In this document: positions 33,012 to 42,729 of the stretch, in pieces | Layout: each line of letters opens with the position of its first letter | How positions within the stretch are numbered: the stretch's first letter is position 1 | Origin: Symbiodinium natans | Taxonomy: Eukaryota; Sar; Dinophyceae; Suessiales; Symbiodiniaceae | Length of the DNA: 64,000 bases | NCBI GenBank assembly: GCA_905221605.1 | Contig: CAJNDS010002164.1 | Location: forward strand, 552,501-616,500 | Direction of reading: 5' to 3' | Made by a program: the position numbers and the translations under genes | The notes under the pieces: model-generated | What the model saw: only the letters and a program-made list of their open reading frames with translations | Databases searched by the model: none | Told to the model about the DNA's origin: nothing

Positions 33012-33323
33012 GCCCGTTCTATGTGGAAACTGAAGCCCCCGTTCTATGTGGAAACTCAGCCCCGTTTATGTGGAAACTCAGCCCCGATTATGTGGAAACT
33101 CAGCCCCGTTTATGTGGAAACTCAGCCCCGTTTATGTGGAAACCCAGCCCCGTTTATGTGAAAACTCAGCCCCGTTTATGTGGAAACTCAGCCCCGTTTA
33201 TGTGGAAACTCGGCCCCTTTTATGTGGAAACTCAGCCCCGTTTATGTGGAAACTCAGCCCCGTTTATGTGGAAACTCGGCCCCTTTTGTGTGGAAACTCA
33301 GCCCCGTTTATGTGGAAACTCAG
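33012..33323. repeat. outer 22-bp tandem array, right arm of foldback
   Basis: About 14 copies, inverted relative to the left outer array. Confidence 0.95.
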
Positions 33324-33464
33324 GGCTTTTTACCTTTCAAATCGCATTTTTTGGGCCCCAAACATCGAGTATAATAAACGTGTTGAGGGACCAGTCCAAG
33401 TGTGTGCTGTAAGCATGGATGCTTCAAGCCGCACTCATTTTCGCAACACGGCAAAAAGTCGTGA

Positions 33465-35111
33465 CTATCTCCAAGTTCGAGTCAAGAAGGGGGCGCCAGC
33501 CTCGATGATGCGTCACTCTTGCCCGGAGAATCGCCGGGTACGGAGGAGAGGTGTTTCAACGTTGCTGCGTGTTTTTCCGAGCATCCCAAACGGATGGAGC
33601 TTCAGCCGGAGTCACCTTCAGTTGGGTTCAATGCAGAGCCTCATCCAATCCTTGGGAAATCCAATTCTTCATGTTCTTTTGCCAGGCCAAATTCTCTGAC
33701 GAACCTTGAGCCTATGCTTTTGCAAGCTCATGAGCCTCGCCCAATCCTTGGGAAATCCAATTCTTCATGTCATTTTGCCGAACCAAATTCTCTGAAGGCT
33801 CTTGAGCCGATGCCTATGCTAGCCTATGTGGAGGGATCTGCTGTTTCAGGACTGTGCTGCCTGCAGCTTTGTGCAGGGGCCGGCAGGCTGAGTGCTAAAC
33901 TCAGGCACTCAGGGTTCAGAACGATCTCTGTTGATCATATTGTTGATCGCGGATCAGTGCACAGATCTCTTCGTCTGGACATCAGCAATCCTTCCTGTCT
34001 TGGCTTCCTGCGTTCTCTTCTGCTCACTGAGAAAGTTTGTTTTGTGCATGTTGCCCTACCATTTGGCACCTGCAAAACTGCACGTGCCGAACGAGTGCCG
34101 AAGCGCTCGCGGTTAGTCAAGGCCAGACAGACGTGCCCGGAAGGAAGGCCCGACCTTGAACCTGGCAGCTCTAGAAGGGTAGAGGCTGCGAACCGTATCT
34201 TCAAACATGTTTGCAAGTTCTTGACGCTTTGTTGCCAGCTGCGGATTGCCGTGACTCTCGAGAACCCCTCCAGGTCCTTCCTGTGGCAAGTGCCTTGCGT
34301 TCAGACGTTGGCTTCGCGCTTTGCGTTGTTCCCTGTCAAATTCCAGGAGTGCATGTGGGGAGGAAAATCTGACAAGTAGGTGGCATTTCTCACGAATTGC
34401 GTGGAACTCAGTTGCCTGGCCAAAGCCTGCGACGGCAACCATCAACATGCGTCATGGCAACTTGTTAGTCAGGCAAAACGCGGATTAGCGTCGGCTTATC
34501 CCATGCCTCTCTGCTCGGCAATCGCCAATGCAGTTTTGAGTGCTGCAAGAGCTGCAGGCGCAGTGTTTGAGGAACCGCCTGAGAGGTCCGCAACAGCCAG
34601 CGACGAAGAATCATCCGGGCTGCCTCTCCGTGTTGAGGCTCACAGGCAGCCTAGGGGCAACAGGCTTCCTCCTGTTGTTTCTGAAGTTGTTGACTGTCGT
34701 TGGGTCTTCTGGGGTCCTACTCGGCCACCTCGAGGTTCTTTCCGGTTGGACGAAGATACTTGCAAAAGGCTTCCGGTAAATTTTCCTGCCAAGGTGCTTC
34801 AGTGGCGTGAAACTGTGGAGGACTGTTCAGCACCGCCCCACAACTCGGAATCTCGCCACATCGGGTCAGAGCCCCCCTCCAAGGTGTTTGAGGTTCTTGT
34901 GGGAACTTATCGCTCAGGCCTGCAATTCTTGCATGAAGCGCTGCGTCTGCAGCATCCGTTTGACTCCGCTGATTCCCTAAGCGACGACATCAAGCGGGCG
35001 ATCTTCCAGATGCTTACGCAAGGGCCGTCCGAGATGCAGCGCAGGCGTGAAGCCACACTTGGGTACTATATAGGGGAAAATGGTGGCGCAACTCGATGCC
35101 CAGGAAGCTGA
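33465..35111 (+). pseudogene. methyltransferase-like N-terminal part of the RT polyprotein, with an in-frame stop
   Basis: The frame opens at 33465. A repeated motif HPILGKSNSSC/RPILGKSNSSC lies near 33640 and 33740. A methyltransferase-like segment follows: CLQLCAGAGRLSAKLRHSGF (SAM-binding loop type), then a VALPFGTCKTARAER box where catalytic PPCGT-like motifs sit, then VTLENPSRSFLWQ. A TAG at 34377-34379 interrupts GGKSDK|VAFLTNCVEL, after which the same frame continues (CDGNHQHASW) to 35111. DIRS elements commonly carry a methyltransferase domain, usually after RNase H; here it precedes RT. Reading then shifts by one base near 35075-35110. Confidence 0.6.
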
Positions 35112-36967
35112 GCTACATGGCAGGCTTTCAGAAGCCCGCCAAAAGGTCATTCAGGGCAAGCGCTTCCTCCTTTTCAATGAGATGGCGAGGGATGCAGGGC
35201 TTGAAGACCCAGAGTTGTTTCATTGCCAAGTCGTAGGGTCTAGCCTGGTGGGTGAGGAGCCACCCTGCCCGTTGTTCAGTGAAGGACGTGACTCCGCTGT
35301 GATCTCGGTAGAACAGTTGATGCCAACGGCGAAGTGGACTCATTCGTCGGACCATCTACCGCGGGGAGGGTCTCCTGAGATGCAAAGGCAGGTTTGGGAC
35401 GCTTCGCTTTCGGAGGTCGAGGCTGGATGGCTACAGGGCCCGTTGAGTCATCAGCAGGTGGCCGACATGGTTGGTCCACTGTATGTGGTGAGCCCGAGGT
35501 TTGGCCTCCAGCAGTCAGATAAGCTGAGGCTCATAGATGACCTCCGCTGCTCTCACGTGAATCAGGCCTTCTGTTCGAATCTCAAGTTGGACCTGGGAGG
35601 AATTGATGAAGTCGCGGTCGTGGCCAGGACTTTCCTTGAGATGATAAGCGATGACGGGATGGTGTCGTGCACCCTCTGCGACGGTACCTGCTTGAAGGGC
35701 CCGTTGTCCTCAGAGCTTTCCGTTCAGGATGCCAGGCGCCTCGTAGGCCGCACCCTGGACCTGGAAGCGGCCTACAAGCAATGCTTGGTCTCCGAGAGCT
35801 CCTTGTGGGCGTCTGTGCTGGGCATTGTGAGCCCATCGGGTTCCCGAGAGCTTTTTGTCTCGCATGTGCTTCCTTTTGGTGCTCGCGGGTCCGTCGGAGG
35901 ATTCAATCGTGTGTCCCGAGCATTGCACCTCATAGGTCTGTTTGGTTTGGTCTGGTGCAACTACGTGGACAGCTTTCCTCAAGTCTCGTTGCAGGCATTT
36001 GGGTCTGCGGATCTTCACACAGCCGAGTCCTTCTTGGGCTTAGTGGGATGGCGGTTTTCGACCAAGGCAAAGAAACGGTTACCTTTTTCCGTTCAAAATT
36101 GACGCACTTGGTGTGACCTTTGATTTGTCCTCAGCTGCTGAGTGGAGAGTCTTAGTGCGTAACAAGGAGAGCCGAGTGCAACAGCTCTGCGAGGAAATTG
36201 ATCGTTTGCTGCAAGGAAGTATGCTTAATCAGCCTCACGCGGCCTCAATCATGGGACGCCTGCATTTTGCTGTGTCTCAGTTGTTTGCCAAGGCTTCCGT
36301 CACTTCCGTCCATCGAATGAGGTTATGTCACGCACGTGCAGCCGGCAAGGTGTCAACCTTTCATGTGAACGGTGTTGTGTGCCAGGAGCTGGAGTGGGCC
36401 AAAGAGTTTCTTCGAACGTGTCCGCCTAGACAGCTTCGGATCCGAACTGCTGAGAATCCTGTTGTGATTTTCACCGATGCTTCCCTTGAATGCAATAGCT
36501 CGGTAGGCCAGGTAGGAGGAGTTCTAGTCTTTCGAAACAACGGCTCCCAAGATCACCCAGCACATGCGTATTTCTCAGACCAAGTGCCGCCTGAGGTGCT
36601 AAAGGAGATGCAGCGCCATACAGATCACGTGATAGCTGCGCTTGAGATGTTGGCAGTGCTCATTGCGGTGCACCTTTGGGGGCCTATGCTCCTATCGAAG
36701 CGATGCTTCTTCTTCGTCGATAACGACTCGGCGAGAGGAGCCCTCATTGCATCGTACTCTCCATCTTTGCAGCTCAACAAGTTGATGACGGCGTGGGCCC
36801 AGATGGTCATGCAACATTCGATCTTTCCATGGCTGTGCAGAGTGCCGAGTGCCAGTAACATAGCTGACGCTCCATCCCGTGGTGAGTGTACAGAGGTAGT
36901 ACAATTAGGCGGAGCCCAGCATCACATCAGCTGGTGCGTTGTCAAGAAGTGGCTGCAGCATGTGTAA
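35080..36967 (+). pseudogene. reverse transcriptase - RNase H of the DIRS-like element, frameshifted
   Basis: RT motifs in order: LRLIDDLRCSHVNQAF (35525), TLDLEAAYKQ (about 35752, catalytic Asp), LPFGARGSVGGFNRVS (about 35870) and NYVDSFPQ (35959), where the usual YxDD reads YVDS. Near 36085-36100 reading moves by one base. RNase H follows with its acidic set: VIFTDAS (Asp 36476), ALEMLAV (Glu 36644), FVDNDSARGAL (Asp 36719) and NIADAPSRGE. The frame ends at TAA 36965. RNase H looks intact, RT has the Ser replacement, and the frameshift separates them. B1 begins 67 bases later. Confidence 0.8.
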
Positions 36968-37034
36968 ATGTCAGGCGAGCATGCATGTTATGTTCAGGGT
37001 TTTGGTTTGGCGTGCGCCCGTGCTTGTGTTGAGT

Positions 37035-37253
37035 GGGGTGACCTTGCACGTTCGCGTGCAGGCACAGAGGCGGTTACCTCCACGACTTTCTGCAGCCCTC
37101 TTGTTTTTGGAAATGACTGGCTGCAGACTTCGAGGTTTGCCCCACCTCAGAAGTGAAAAGAACGGTGCGTGCTGCACTGCCCTTCTGGTGCTCGGATGGC
37201 GGATTGAGCATGCTAACCAAATGTTCTAAATGTCCGCGGTCGAGAGAAACGCA
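37035..37253 (+). repeat. split direct repeat B1
   Basis: 219 bases from GGGGTGACCTTGCACGTTCG to GAGAGAAACGCA; recurs as B2 with three differences. Confidence 0.9.
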
Positions 37254-37254
37254 A

Positions 37255-37475
37255 GAGACCACATGCGCTTGCGCATCAGTCCTTGTGTGTTCTGACCCGG
37301 CAAACAGCTCATCAGCATGACGCATGAGATGTTGTTGCATTTAGAACATTGCAGGGATTATGCAATCATGATGGCATAACCCGCCACATTCAGGATCAAA
37401 GGGATGTGGTGGGTGGGAATTTCATTCTTTTGCGGGTTACGCTATTCACTTCCTGTACATTGACCATATTTTTCA
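37255..37475 (+). repeat. split direct repeat A2
   Basis: Copy of A1, adjoining B1 with one base between. The B1-A2 joint should equal the joint of the circular replication form. Confidence 0.9.
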
Positions 37476-37492
37476 CCCTGCCCTCCCGCCCG

Positions 37493-37711
37493 GGGGTGAC
37501 CTTGCACGTTCGCGTGCAGGCACAGAGGGGGTTACCTCCACGACTTTCTGCAGCCCTCTTGTTTTTGGAAATGACTGGCTACAGACTTCGAGGTTTGCCC
37601 CACTTCAGAAGTGAAAAGAACGGTGCGTGCTGCACTGCCCTTCTGGTGCTCGGATGGCGGATTGAGCATGCTAACCAAATGTTCTAAATGTCCGCGGTCG
37701 AGAGAAACGCA
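37493..37711 (+). repeat. split direct repeat B2, element right end
   Basis: Copy of B1 after a 17-bp C-rich spacer, followed by (TA)n at 37712-37729. Confidence 0.9.
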
Positions 37712-37729
37712 TATATATATATATATATA

Positions 37730-38537
37730 GAATGAAGAGTTAGTTGCATGAACCAATTTGCCTCTACACACAAGAAACTAACATGCAACGATGTCTCCTG
37801 GCTGCAGAGGTTTACCCCTCAGAGTTGCAGATAAGAGGTCATACCGTTTCAAAACTGCACATTCTCATCGTGTTAAGTGTTCCATGGACATAATGCTGCT
37901 CTCCTGAGTGTGGGCTTAGCCTTAGTCGCTGAACTTTCAAGTTGCCGCCTCTTAAACAATGGAGACGTAACTAAGGCACACGACTGCTCAGTGTTCCAGT
38001 ATGTGGAACAACGAAGAAAACTCAAAGCGTGGCAAAGCATGGGGGGGCTTTGAACCTTGACATCCGCCGTATGTGGCTGATCTGCCACTAGGGCCACATG
38101 CCGCAGAGTTGCATGGAGACATGGCCTGGAACGGATGCCGTTCAAGCAAATCTGCGTGTCCTGCCACGTGCAAGAACAGAAAACAGATTGATGCAAATGA
38201 AATGAAATATGTTCTAAGAAGAGTAAGAGAATAGAGAAGAGGTGTTCATCTTTCGGGGGGATGATCCGTTGTGTATACCGAAATGACCAAATTTTCCAAA
38301 AACTTGTTGATATTTATATCTTTTCATGTACGATTCTGTGCTTCATAAGCACATACACTCATGGCTTTCCATGGAGCTCATGCCTGGCACGGCGAGGACC
38401 CGATGCACACAGGCGGTGAGGATCGCGTCGCAAAGGACGGCTTGGGCGTGGAAGGCTGGCCTCAGTACACAAGGGGCAAAGTTTTTCACCCCCCCTGTGT
38501 AGTCGGGACTTTCTATCGATATATGGGAGAAAGGAAG
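37730..38537. other. no confident gene
   Basis: Right flank of the retroelement. An ATG-started stretch 38361-38543 (AFHGAHAWHGEDPMHTGGED) is protein-like but isolated and runs into the array at 38538. Confidence 0.3.
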
Positions 38538-38606
38538 CCCTAAACCCTAAGCCCTAAGCCCTAAACCCTGATCCCTAAACCCTGAACCCTAAACCCTAAA
38601 CCCTAA
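38538..38606. repeat. telomere-type array
   Basis: CCCTAAA, CCCTAAG and CCCTGAA units, then C- and A-homopolymers. Confidence 0.9.
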
Positions 38607-38641
38607 TAACCCCCCCCCCCCAAAAAAAAAAAAACAAGAGA

Positions 38642-39414
38642 ATGAGTTGGGACTTTTCTACTGCTCTCTGGATTGCAGGCGTCGACAGAGGCATGTGGAA
38701 CGTGCTGTACTTGTTCCTCAACCACAAGCAGTTCGAGGCCAGCCGCAGACTTCGCCGAAGCTGCAGCGCTCGGAACTCGGAAAGTGCTGTCTTGTGTGCA
38801 CTTTCAGAGGACAATTGTGCACGATTTCCGATTACGATGGCTACCATCAAGGAGCACCGCTGCCCAGTATCCTGATGTTTCATTTGCAACGGCGTAGCAG
38901 CCCGTATTTTGAACAGGATTCTGCCGTGCAGACTCTTTCTTGTCAGGAGGCTTTTCCCAGACACTACTCTCACGTCCGCCCGCCTGACTTGACAAGGGCT
39001 GTGTTTTCTCAACGTCGGGGTGAACCCCAACGGGATAGTATAGGACACGAGACATTGGGATGCCTGACTTGGCTTAGACAACCAGTGGGGCAGGCGCCGT
39101 GCCTGGGAGGGGAGCATGCAAAGTATACCAGAGGGGATATTTTAACAACCACTAGCAGAAGAGGATTTTTGTCTGGTAACCTCCCGCTCCTTCCCCCCCC
39201 CCCCCCGACTTACGCTTGGGAAGCTCAATTGGCTTCTTTGGGAAGGTCAATATGGCTTCTTTTTTTTCAGATTTCTTTTCGCATTCACCTTATTGCAACC
39301 GATGCAAATCGACAACAGACACAGGCAAACCACATAAGAACATGTTGCTTCGAGACGGTACGCCATTGGGTCAAAGCTTGCTCAGTGTGTGCGACGCTTG
39401 GGTCAGCCCCCTGA
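38642..39414 (+). CDS. possible coding stretch, unknown
   Basis: Two overlapping plus-strand frames are open: 38642-38875 (includes WNVLYLFLNHKQFEASRRLR) and 38647-39414 (255 codons, long for chance). The minus strand is open too (173 codons). No motif was recognised; it could contain 5' exons of the hydroxylase gene at 39510. Confidence 0.25.
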
Positions 39415-39416
39415 AC

Positions 39417-39509
39417 TCTAAACCCTACATCCTAAACCCTAAACCCTAAACCCTAAACCCTAAACCCTAAACCCTAAACCCTAAACCCTAAACCCTAAAC
39501 CCTAAACAG
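39417..39509. repeat. telomere-type array ending in the acceptor CCCTAAACAG
   Basis: About twelve CCCTAAA units; the last reads CCCTAAACAG and the hydroxylase exon begins at the next base. Confidence 0.95.
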
Positions 39510-40611
39510 GCCTTCTTCTCGGCACTGACACCCGGATCCCACATCGTGAAGCATTTCGGTCCCTCCAACCGCATGCTGCGCGTCTGGCTGGGAGCCTAGC
39601 CTGGCTTGTTTTTGGGGGTGACGGTCCTATGGACAAGCCGATTAGGGTTTAATCGGGGTTTAGGGTTTAGGGCGTTTAGGGCGGGTTTAGGCACGTGCAC
39701 TCAAACAGGACGGTCCAAAGTCTGTGATCCGCCTGCACTTGCAGATGGCGTGTGAGATAGAAGAAAACTGGGTTTAGGGTTTAGGGCTTAGGGTTTAGGG
39801 TTTAGGTTTTAGGGTTCGCCCTCATCTCTTTGAGACGCCTCAGGCTTCCACTTTGCGGCTTTGACGGGTTCCGACTGCGCGTGCCTGACTTGGACGCAGA
39901 TGCACGAAAGGATATGGGGGTTTACGAAAATAGGGACTCCCAATATAGACCCCGAAAAAAGACCCCCAATATAGACCCCTAATATATAGACCCCAAATAG
40001 TAGGATCCCCTTATAATTAAGACCCCTAAATAGTAGGATCCCCTTATAATTAAAGACCCCTAAATGGATCCCCTTATAATTAAAGACCCCAATAAGGTAC
40101 CCCTAACTTCGGAAACCCCCATGTCGCAGGAGAGTTCGATTCTAGGAATGGCATGTTTCTTTTGGTGTCTCTTGAGAGTTTTTGTTCCCAGGTCGGGGAC
40201 GTGATTCTCAAGCCGAAGGCACACCTAAACCCTAAACCCTAAACCCTAAACCCTAAACCCTAAACCCTAAACCCTAAGGTTCTAAGCCCTTGAAATTGGA
40301 AGTGCGGCTTTGTGAGTTGTCCTGGCGTGGAACAGGCAGGCGAAGCCTTTGTCTGGGACCACTCCTTTGAACACGAGGCGGAACTGAACTGCTCTCATGG
40401 TTTATCACTGCATGAAGTCTAAGCCCTCCGCCCTTCATAATAAACAGTGGGTAGCGGTAATGTGTCAATGGTGGTGGTAGTACACGAGTGGTAGTGGTAG
40501 CAGCAGGAGGAGGAGGAGCAGCAGGAGCAGCAGGAATAGCAGGAGCAGCAGGAGTAGGCGTAGGCGTAGGTGGAGTAGGAGTAGGAGTAGGAGGGGAGTA
40601 GGAGGACGAGT

Positions 40612-40704
<93 letters not shown>

Positions 40705-40717
40705 CGCAGGCGCAGGC

Positions 40718-40749
<32 letters not shown>

Positions 40750-41491
40750 CGTCGTCGTCGTCCTCGTCCTCGTCGTCCTCGTCGTCCTCGTCGTCCTCGT
40801 CGTCCTCGTCGTCCTCGTCGTCCTCGTCGTCCTCCTCGTCCTCCTCGTCCTCCTCGTCCTCCTCGTCCTCCTCGTCCTCCTCGTCCTCCTCGTCCTCCTC
40901 GTCCTCCTCGTCCTCCTCGTCCTCCTCGTGCTCCTCGTCCTCCTCGTCCTCCTCGTCCTCCTGGTCCTCCTGGTCCTCCTGGTCCTCCTGGTCCTCCTGG
41001 TCCTCCTGGTCCTCGTCGTGGTCGTCGTGGTCGTGGTCGTCGTCGTCCTCCTCCTCCTCCTCCTCATCCTCCTCGCCCTCGTCGTCGTCGTCCTCGTGGT
41101 GGTGGTGGTGGTGGTGGTCGTGGTGGTCGTGGTGGTCGTGGTGGTCGTCGTGGTCGTGGTGGTCGTCGTGGTCGTCGTGGTCGTCGTGGTCGTCGTGGTC
41201 GTGGTCGTGGTCGTGGATAGGAGTATAGGAGAATAGGAGGATAGAAGTATGGGGGGAGTCGGAAGAAGCACTAGTGCAAAAGCAGTAGGAATCATGCATC
41301 TAGGAATTTCTAGAACACCTTGATGTCGATTCATGCACCCTAAACCCTCAACCCAAACCCTTTGCACCTTTATCGGCCAGGCTTGGCACGAGGGCTCGGA
41401 GACGCGCCTCGTTCTGATTGTGGACATTTGGCACCCCGACTTGACGGATCCTGAGGCCTGGCGTTTAAGGAGTAGGGGCTTTTGGGGTTAG
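39510..41491 (+). CDS. aspartyl/asparaginyl beta-hydroxylase family protein, at least four exons
   Basis: Exon 39510-39591 encodes AFFSALTPGSHIVKHFGPSN then RMLRVWLG, the family's first iron-ligand block (H-x-G-P-x-N-x3-R). Microexon 40192-40218 (27 nt) reads VGDVILKPK and microexon 40336-40377 (42 nt) reads AGEAFVWDHSFEHE, the second His block. Last exon 41381-41491 reads AWHEGSETRLVLIVDIWHPD, including the Arg that binds 2-oxoglutarate in relatives, and ends at TAG. The last three join in phase 0. Two introns are GC-AG: 40219-40335 holds CCCTAAA repeats and 40378-41380 holds the ~720-bp microsatellite. These enzymes are Fe(II)/2-oxoglutarate oxygenases that hydroxylate Asp or Asn side chains. 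An exon between 39591 and 40192 is probably missing from this model; 5' exons were not found. Confidence 0.7.
39642..39688. repeat. degenerate telomere-type units in hydroxylase intron
   Basis: TTTAGGG, TTTAGGGCG and TTTAATC variants on the G-rich strand. Confidence 0.75.
39770..39820. repeat. telomere-type array (TTTAGGG)n in hydroxylase intron
   Basis: Six to seven units with one CTTAGGG. Confidence 0.85.
39917..40123. mobile_element. family M2 element with tandem internal units
   Basis: Inverted ends ATGGGGGTTTACGAAAATAG and CTTCGGAAACCCCCATG. Inside, the word AGTAGGATCCCCTTATAATT is repeated, making this the longest copy. It lies within the hydroxylase intron. Confidence 0.75.
40225..40278. 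repeat. telomere-type array in a hydroxylase intron
   Basis: Seven to eight CCCTAAA units six bases after the GC donor at 40219. Confidence 0.95.
40500..41217. repeat. ~720 bp compound trinucleotide-based microsatellite
   Basis: Blocks in order: GGA/GTA mix, (AGGAGC)n 40612-40748, (CGTCGTCCT)n and (CGTCCTCCT)n 40750-41060, then (GTGGTC)n to 41217. It lies in the 1003-nt intron of the hydroxylase gene. Minus-strand frames of over 300 codons across it (Asp/Glu-, Thr/Arg- or Ala/Pro-rich) are artefacts. Confidence 0.95.
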
Positions 41492-41552
41492 GGTTTAGAG
41501 TTTAGGGTTCAGGGTTTTTCGGGCTTCGGGTTTAGGGTTTAGGGTTCAGGGT
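41486..41552. repeat. degenerate telomere-type array
   Basis: TTTAGGG, TTTAGAG, TTCAGGG and TTCGGG units just past the hydroxylase stop. Confidence 0.8.
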
Positions 41553-41696
41553 CTTTATGTGTTTAGTTTCCTTGGGGGTGCTTCCCTCTGGATGGGAGCT
41601 GCCAGAACTTGCAAGCTAGCTTTGTTACAAGCTGCTGCGGCTCTGTGGCTATCATTGCTAGGGTAAAGGCACTCCTTGACGTTGTGCGCGCCCGTA

Positions 41697-41930
41697 GGTC
41701 AAATTCCTGCGCACGCTGCAAAGCTGCCGCTTGCGGGCTGGAAAGGCGGGAGAGGGTTTCACTCTCAGCCTCTATGGCAAACCAGCCGTGACGTACCGTC
41801 GCACCAACATGTCTCTTCGAGCAACTCGCCTGGGAGCGATCAGGCGTTGGCAGAGCTGAGCGCTGAAACGCCCAAGGGCCCGGAGGACAAATGCCCCGAT
41901 CGCGATGAACGAAGTCAGTATGGTTTTTGA
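41697..41930 (+). CDS. possible terminal exon, unknown
   Basis: Follows GCCCGTAG; reads GQIPAHAAKLPLAGWKGGRG, then a Ser/Glu-rich tail ending DRDERSQYGF and TGA at 41928. Could be the tail of the hydroxylase gene by alternative splicing or a separate gene. Confidence 0.35.
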   Translation, partial: GQIPAHAAKLPLAGWKGGRGFHSQPLWQTSRDVPSHQHVSSSNSPGSDQALAELSAETPKGPEDKCPDRDERSQYGF

Positions 41931-41981
41931 TGTAGCGAAGTGCATTTTACAGGTTGTTTGTGGCCATAGTGTTTGTGCCAG

Positions 41982-42510
41982 AATGCATGGAAGGATGCGT
42001 CATACTTTGAGATTGTGGAGAAGGCCCGCGCGCTCCTCACCACCGATGACTGGTGGGTGGTTCGAGTCTCAGTAAATGCCACCCTAAACCCTAAACCCTA
42101 AACCCTAAACCCTAAACCCTAAACCCTAAACCCTAAACCCTAAACCCTAAACCCTAAACCCTAAACCCTAAACCCTAAACCCTAAACCCTAAACCATTCG
42201 TGCTCGCCGTCTTCTTCTCTTTCAGCAGCGGAGTTGGCAGGTCGATCTGGTACCGGCTGGAGGGTTTTGTTGCTCACCGCATCCCACTGCAGGTGAATGC
42301 CCAGCGCGATGCTTCCAGTTTGCCGCCGTGAGGCGGGATTTCCACGGACGTGTCAGACTTGTTTTGGTGTCCATGTCTGCTGCTGGGGACTTGGTCATCG
42401 AGATCATTGGTAGGCGGAATGTTTCCATATGTTTCCAGCAAGTTGGTGCAGCAATCGAGTTTCGATCTCGTGTTTCCCCCCAAAAAGATCCTGGAAGCAG
42501 TCGGTCCTAA
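41982..42510 (+). CDS. four-exon gene 3' part, function unknown
   Basis: Exon 41982-42052 (after TGTGCCAG) encodes NAWKDASYFEIVEKARALLT and ends TG|GTGGGTG. Exon 42226-42292 (after CTCTTTCAG) continues SGVGRSIWYRLEGFVAHRIP and ends CAG|GTGAAT. Exon 42319-42409 (after CTTCCAG) gives FAAVRRDFHGRVRLVLVSMS and ends G|GTAGGC. Exon 42452-42510 gives IEFRSRVSPQKDPGSSRS then TAA. All borders are GT-AG and all phases agree. The first of these introns contains a pure (CCCTAAA)16 array (42084-42195). The beta-strand-rich middle is not a family I recognise. Confidence 0.6.
42084..42195. repeat. telomere-type array (CCCTAAA)16 inside an intron
   Basis: Sixteen perfect heptamers between exons 42052 and 42226. 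Confidence 0.97.
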
Positions 42511-42729
42511 TGGCAAAACCTGTTGAGAACCTGCCCACGTCTGGTTCCATTCCGTTGCTTCCATCCTTTGTCTAATGCACTCAGCTCGATTAAGCATCTT
42601 AGCATCTTGGGTGGCACTTCGCAAGCTTCTGCTTTCGGCAACATCTCGGTTTGAGACAGGAAGCACTGAAAACCCATGGCTTCCTGCAGTGGTCCTCTGC
42701 TATTGAGCGAGGGATGCTGATAATCCATC

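Larger units (their letters stand above)
30314..33323. mobile_element. 3.0 kb foldback (giant palindrome) element
   Basis: Two ~1.5 kb arms are inverted copies around a centre at about 31742-31788. Each arm runs, from outside in: a 22-bp tandem array (GTTTCCACATAAACGGGGCT), about 0.65-0.87 kb of unique sequence with C/G-runs, and a 33-bp tandem array (GGAAACTTTTGTGGAAACA core). This is the structure of foldback transposons, whose ends are inverted tandem arrays. No transposase frame is seen, so it is probably non-autonomous. The right arm has extra copies of a ~75-bp unit (32305-32640). It splits the DIRS-like element between Gag and methyltransferase/RT. Many long frames inside are artefacts of the arrays. 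Confidence 0.85.
26548..37711 (+). mobile_element. DIRS-order retroelement with split direct repeats, interrupted
   Basis: The ends follow the A1 - internal - B1 A2 B2 plan known for PAT/Ngaro-type DIRS elements: A1 26548-26768, B1 37035-37253, A2 37255-37475, B2 37493-37711. A copies differ at three of 221 positions and B copies at three of 219 by eye. Coding order is tyrosine recombinase (26783-28702), Gag-like (29024-30230) and methyltransferase-like/RT/RNase H (33465-36967). Such elements copy RNA to a circle and use the recombinase to integrate, with no target duplication. (TA)n flanks both outer ends. The copy is dead: frameshifts in each gene, one stop, and a 3.0 kb foldback insert at 30314-33323. 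Confidence 0.85.

Noticed and set aside
40274-41427. Minus-strand frames of 320-341 codons (Asp/Glu-, Thr/Arg- and Ala/Pro-rich)
   Set aside because: They are translations of the trinucleotide-based microsatellite in the hydroxylase intron; all frames stay open because the repeat unit is a multiple of three.
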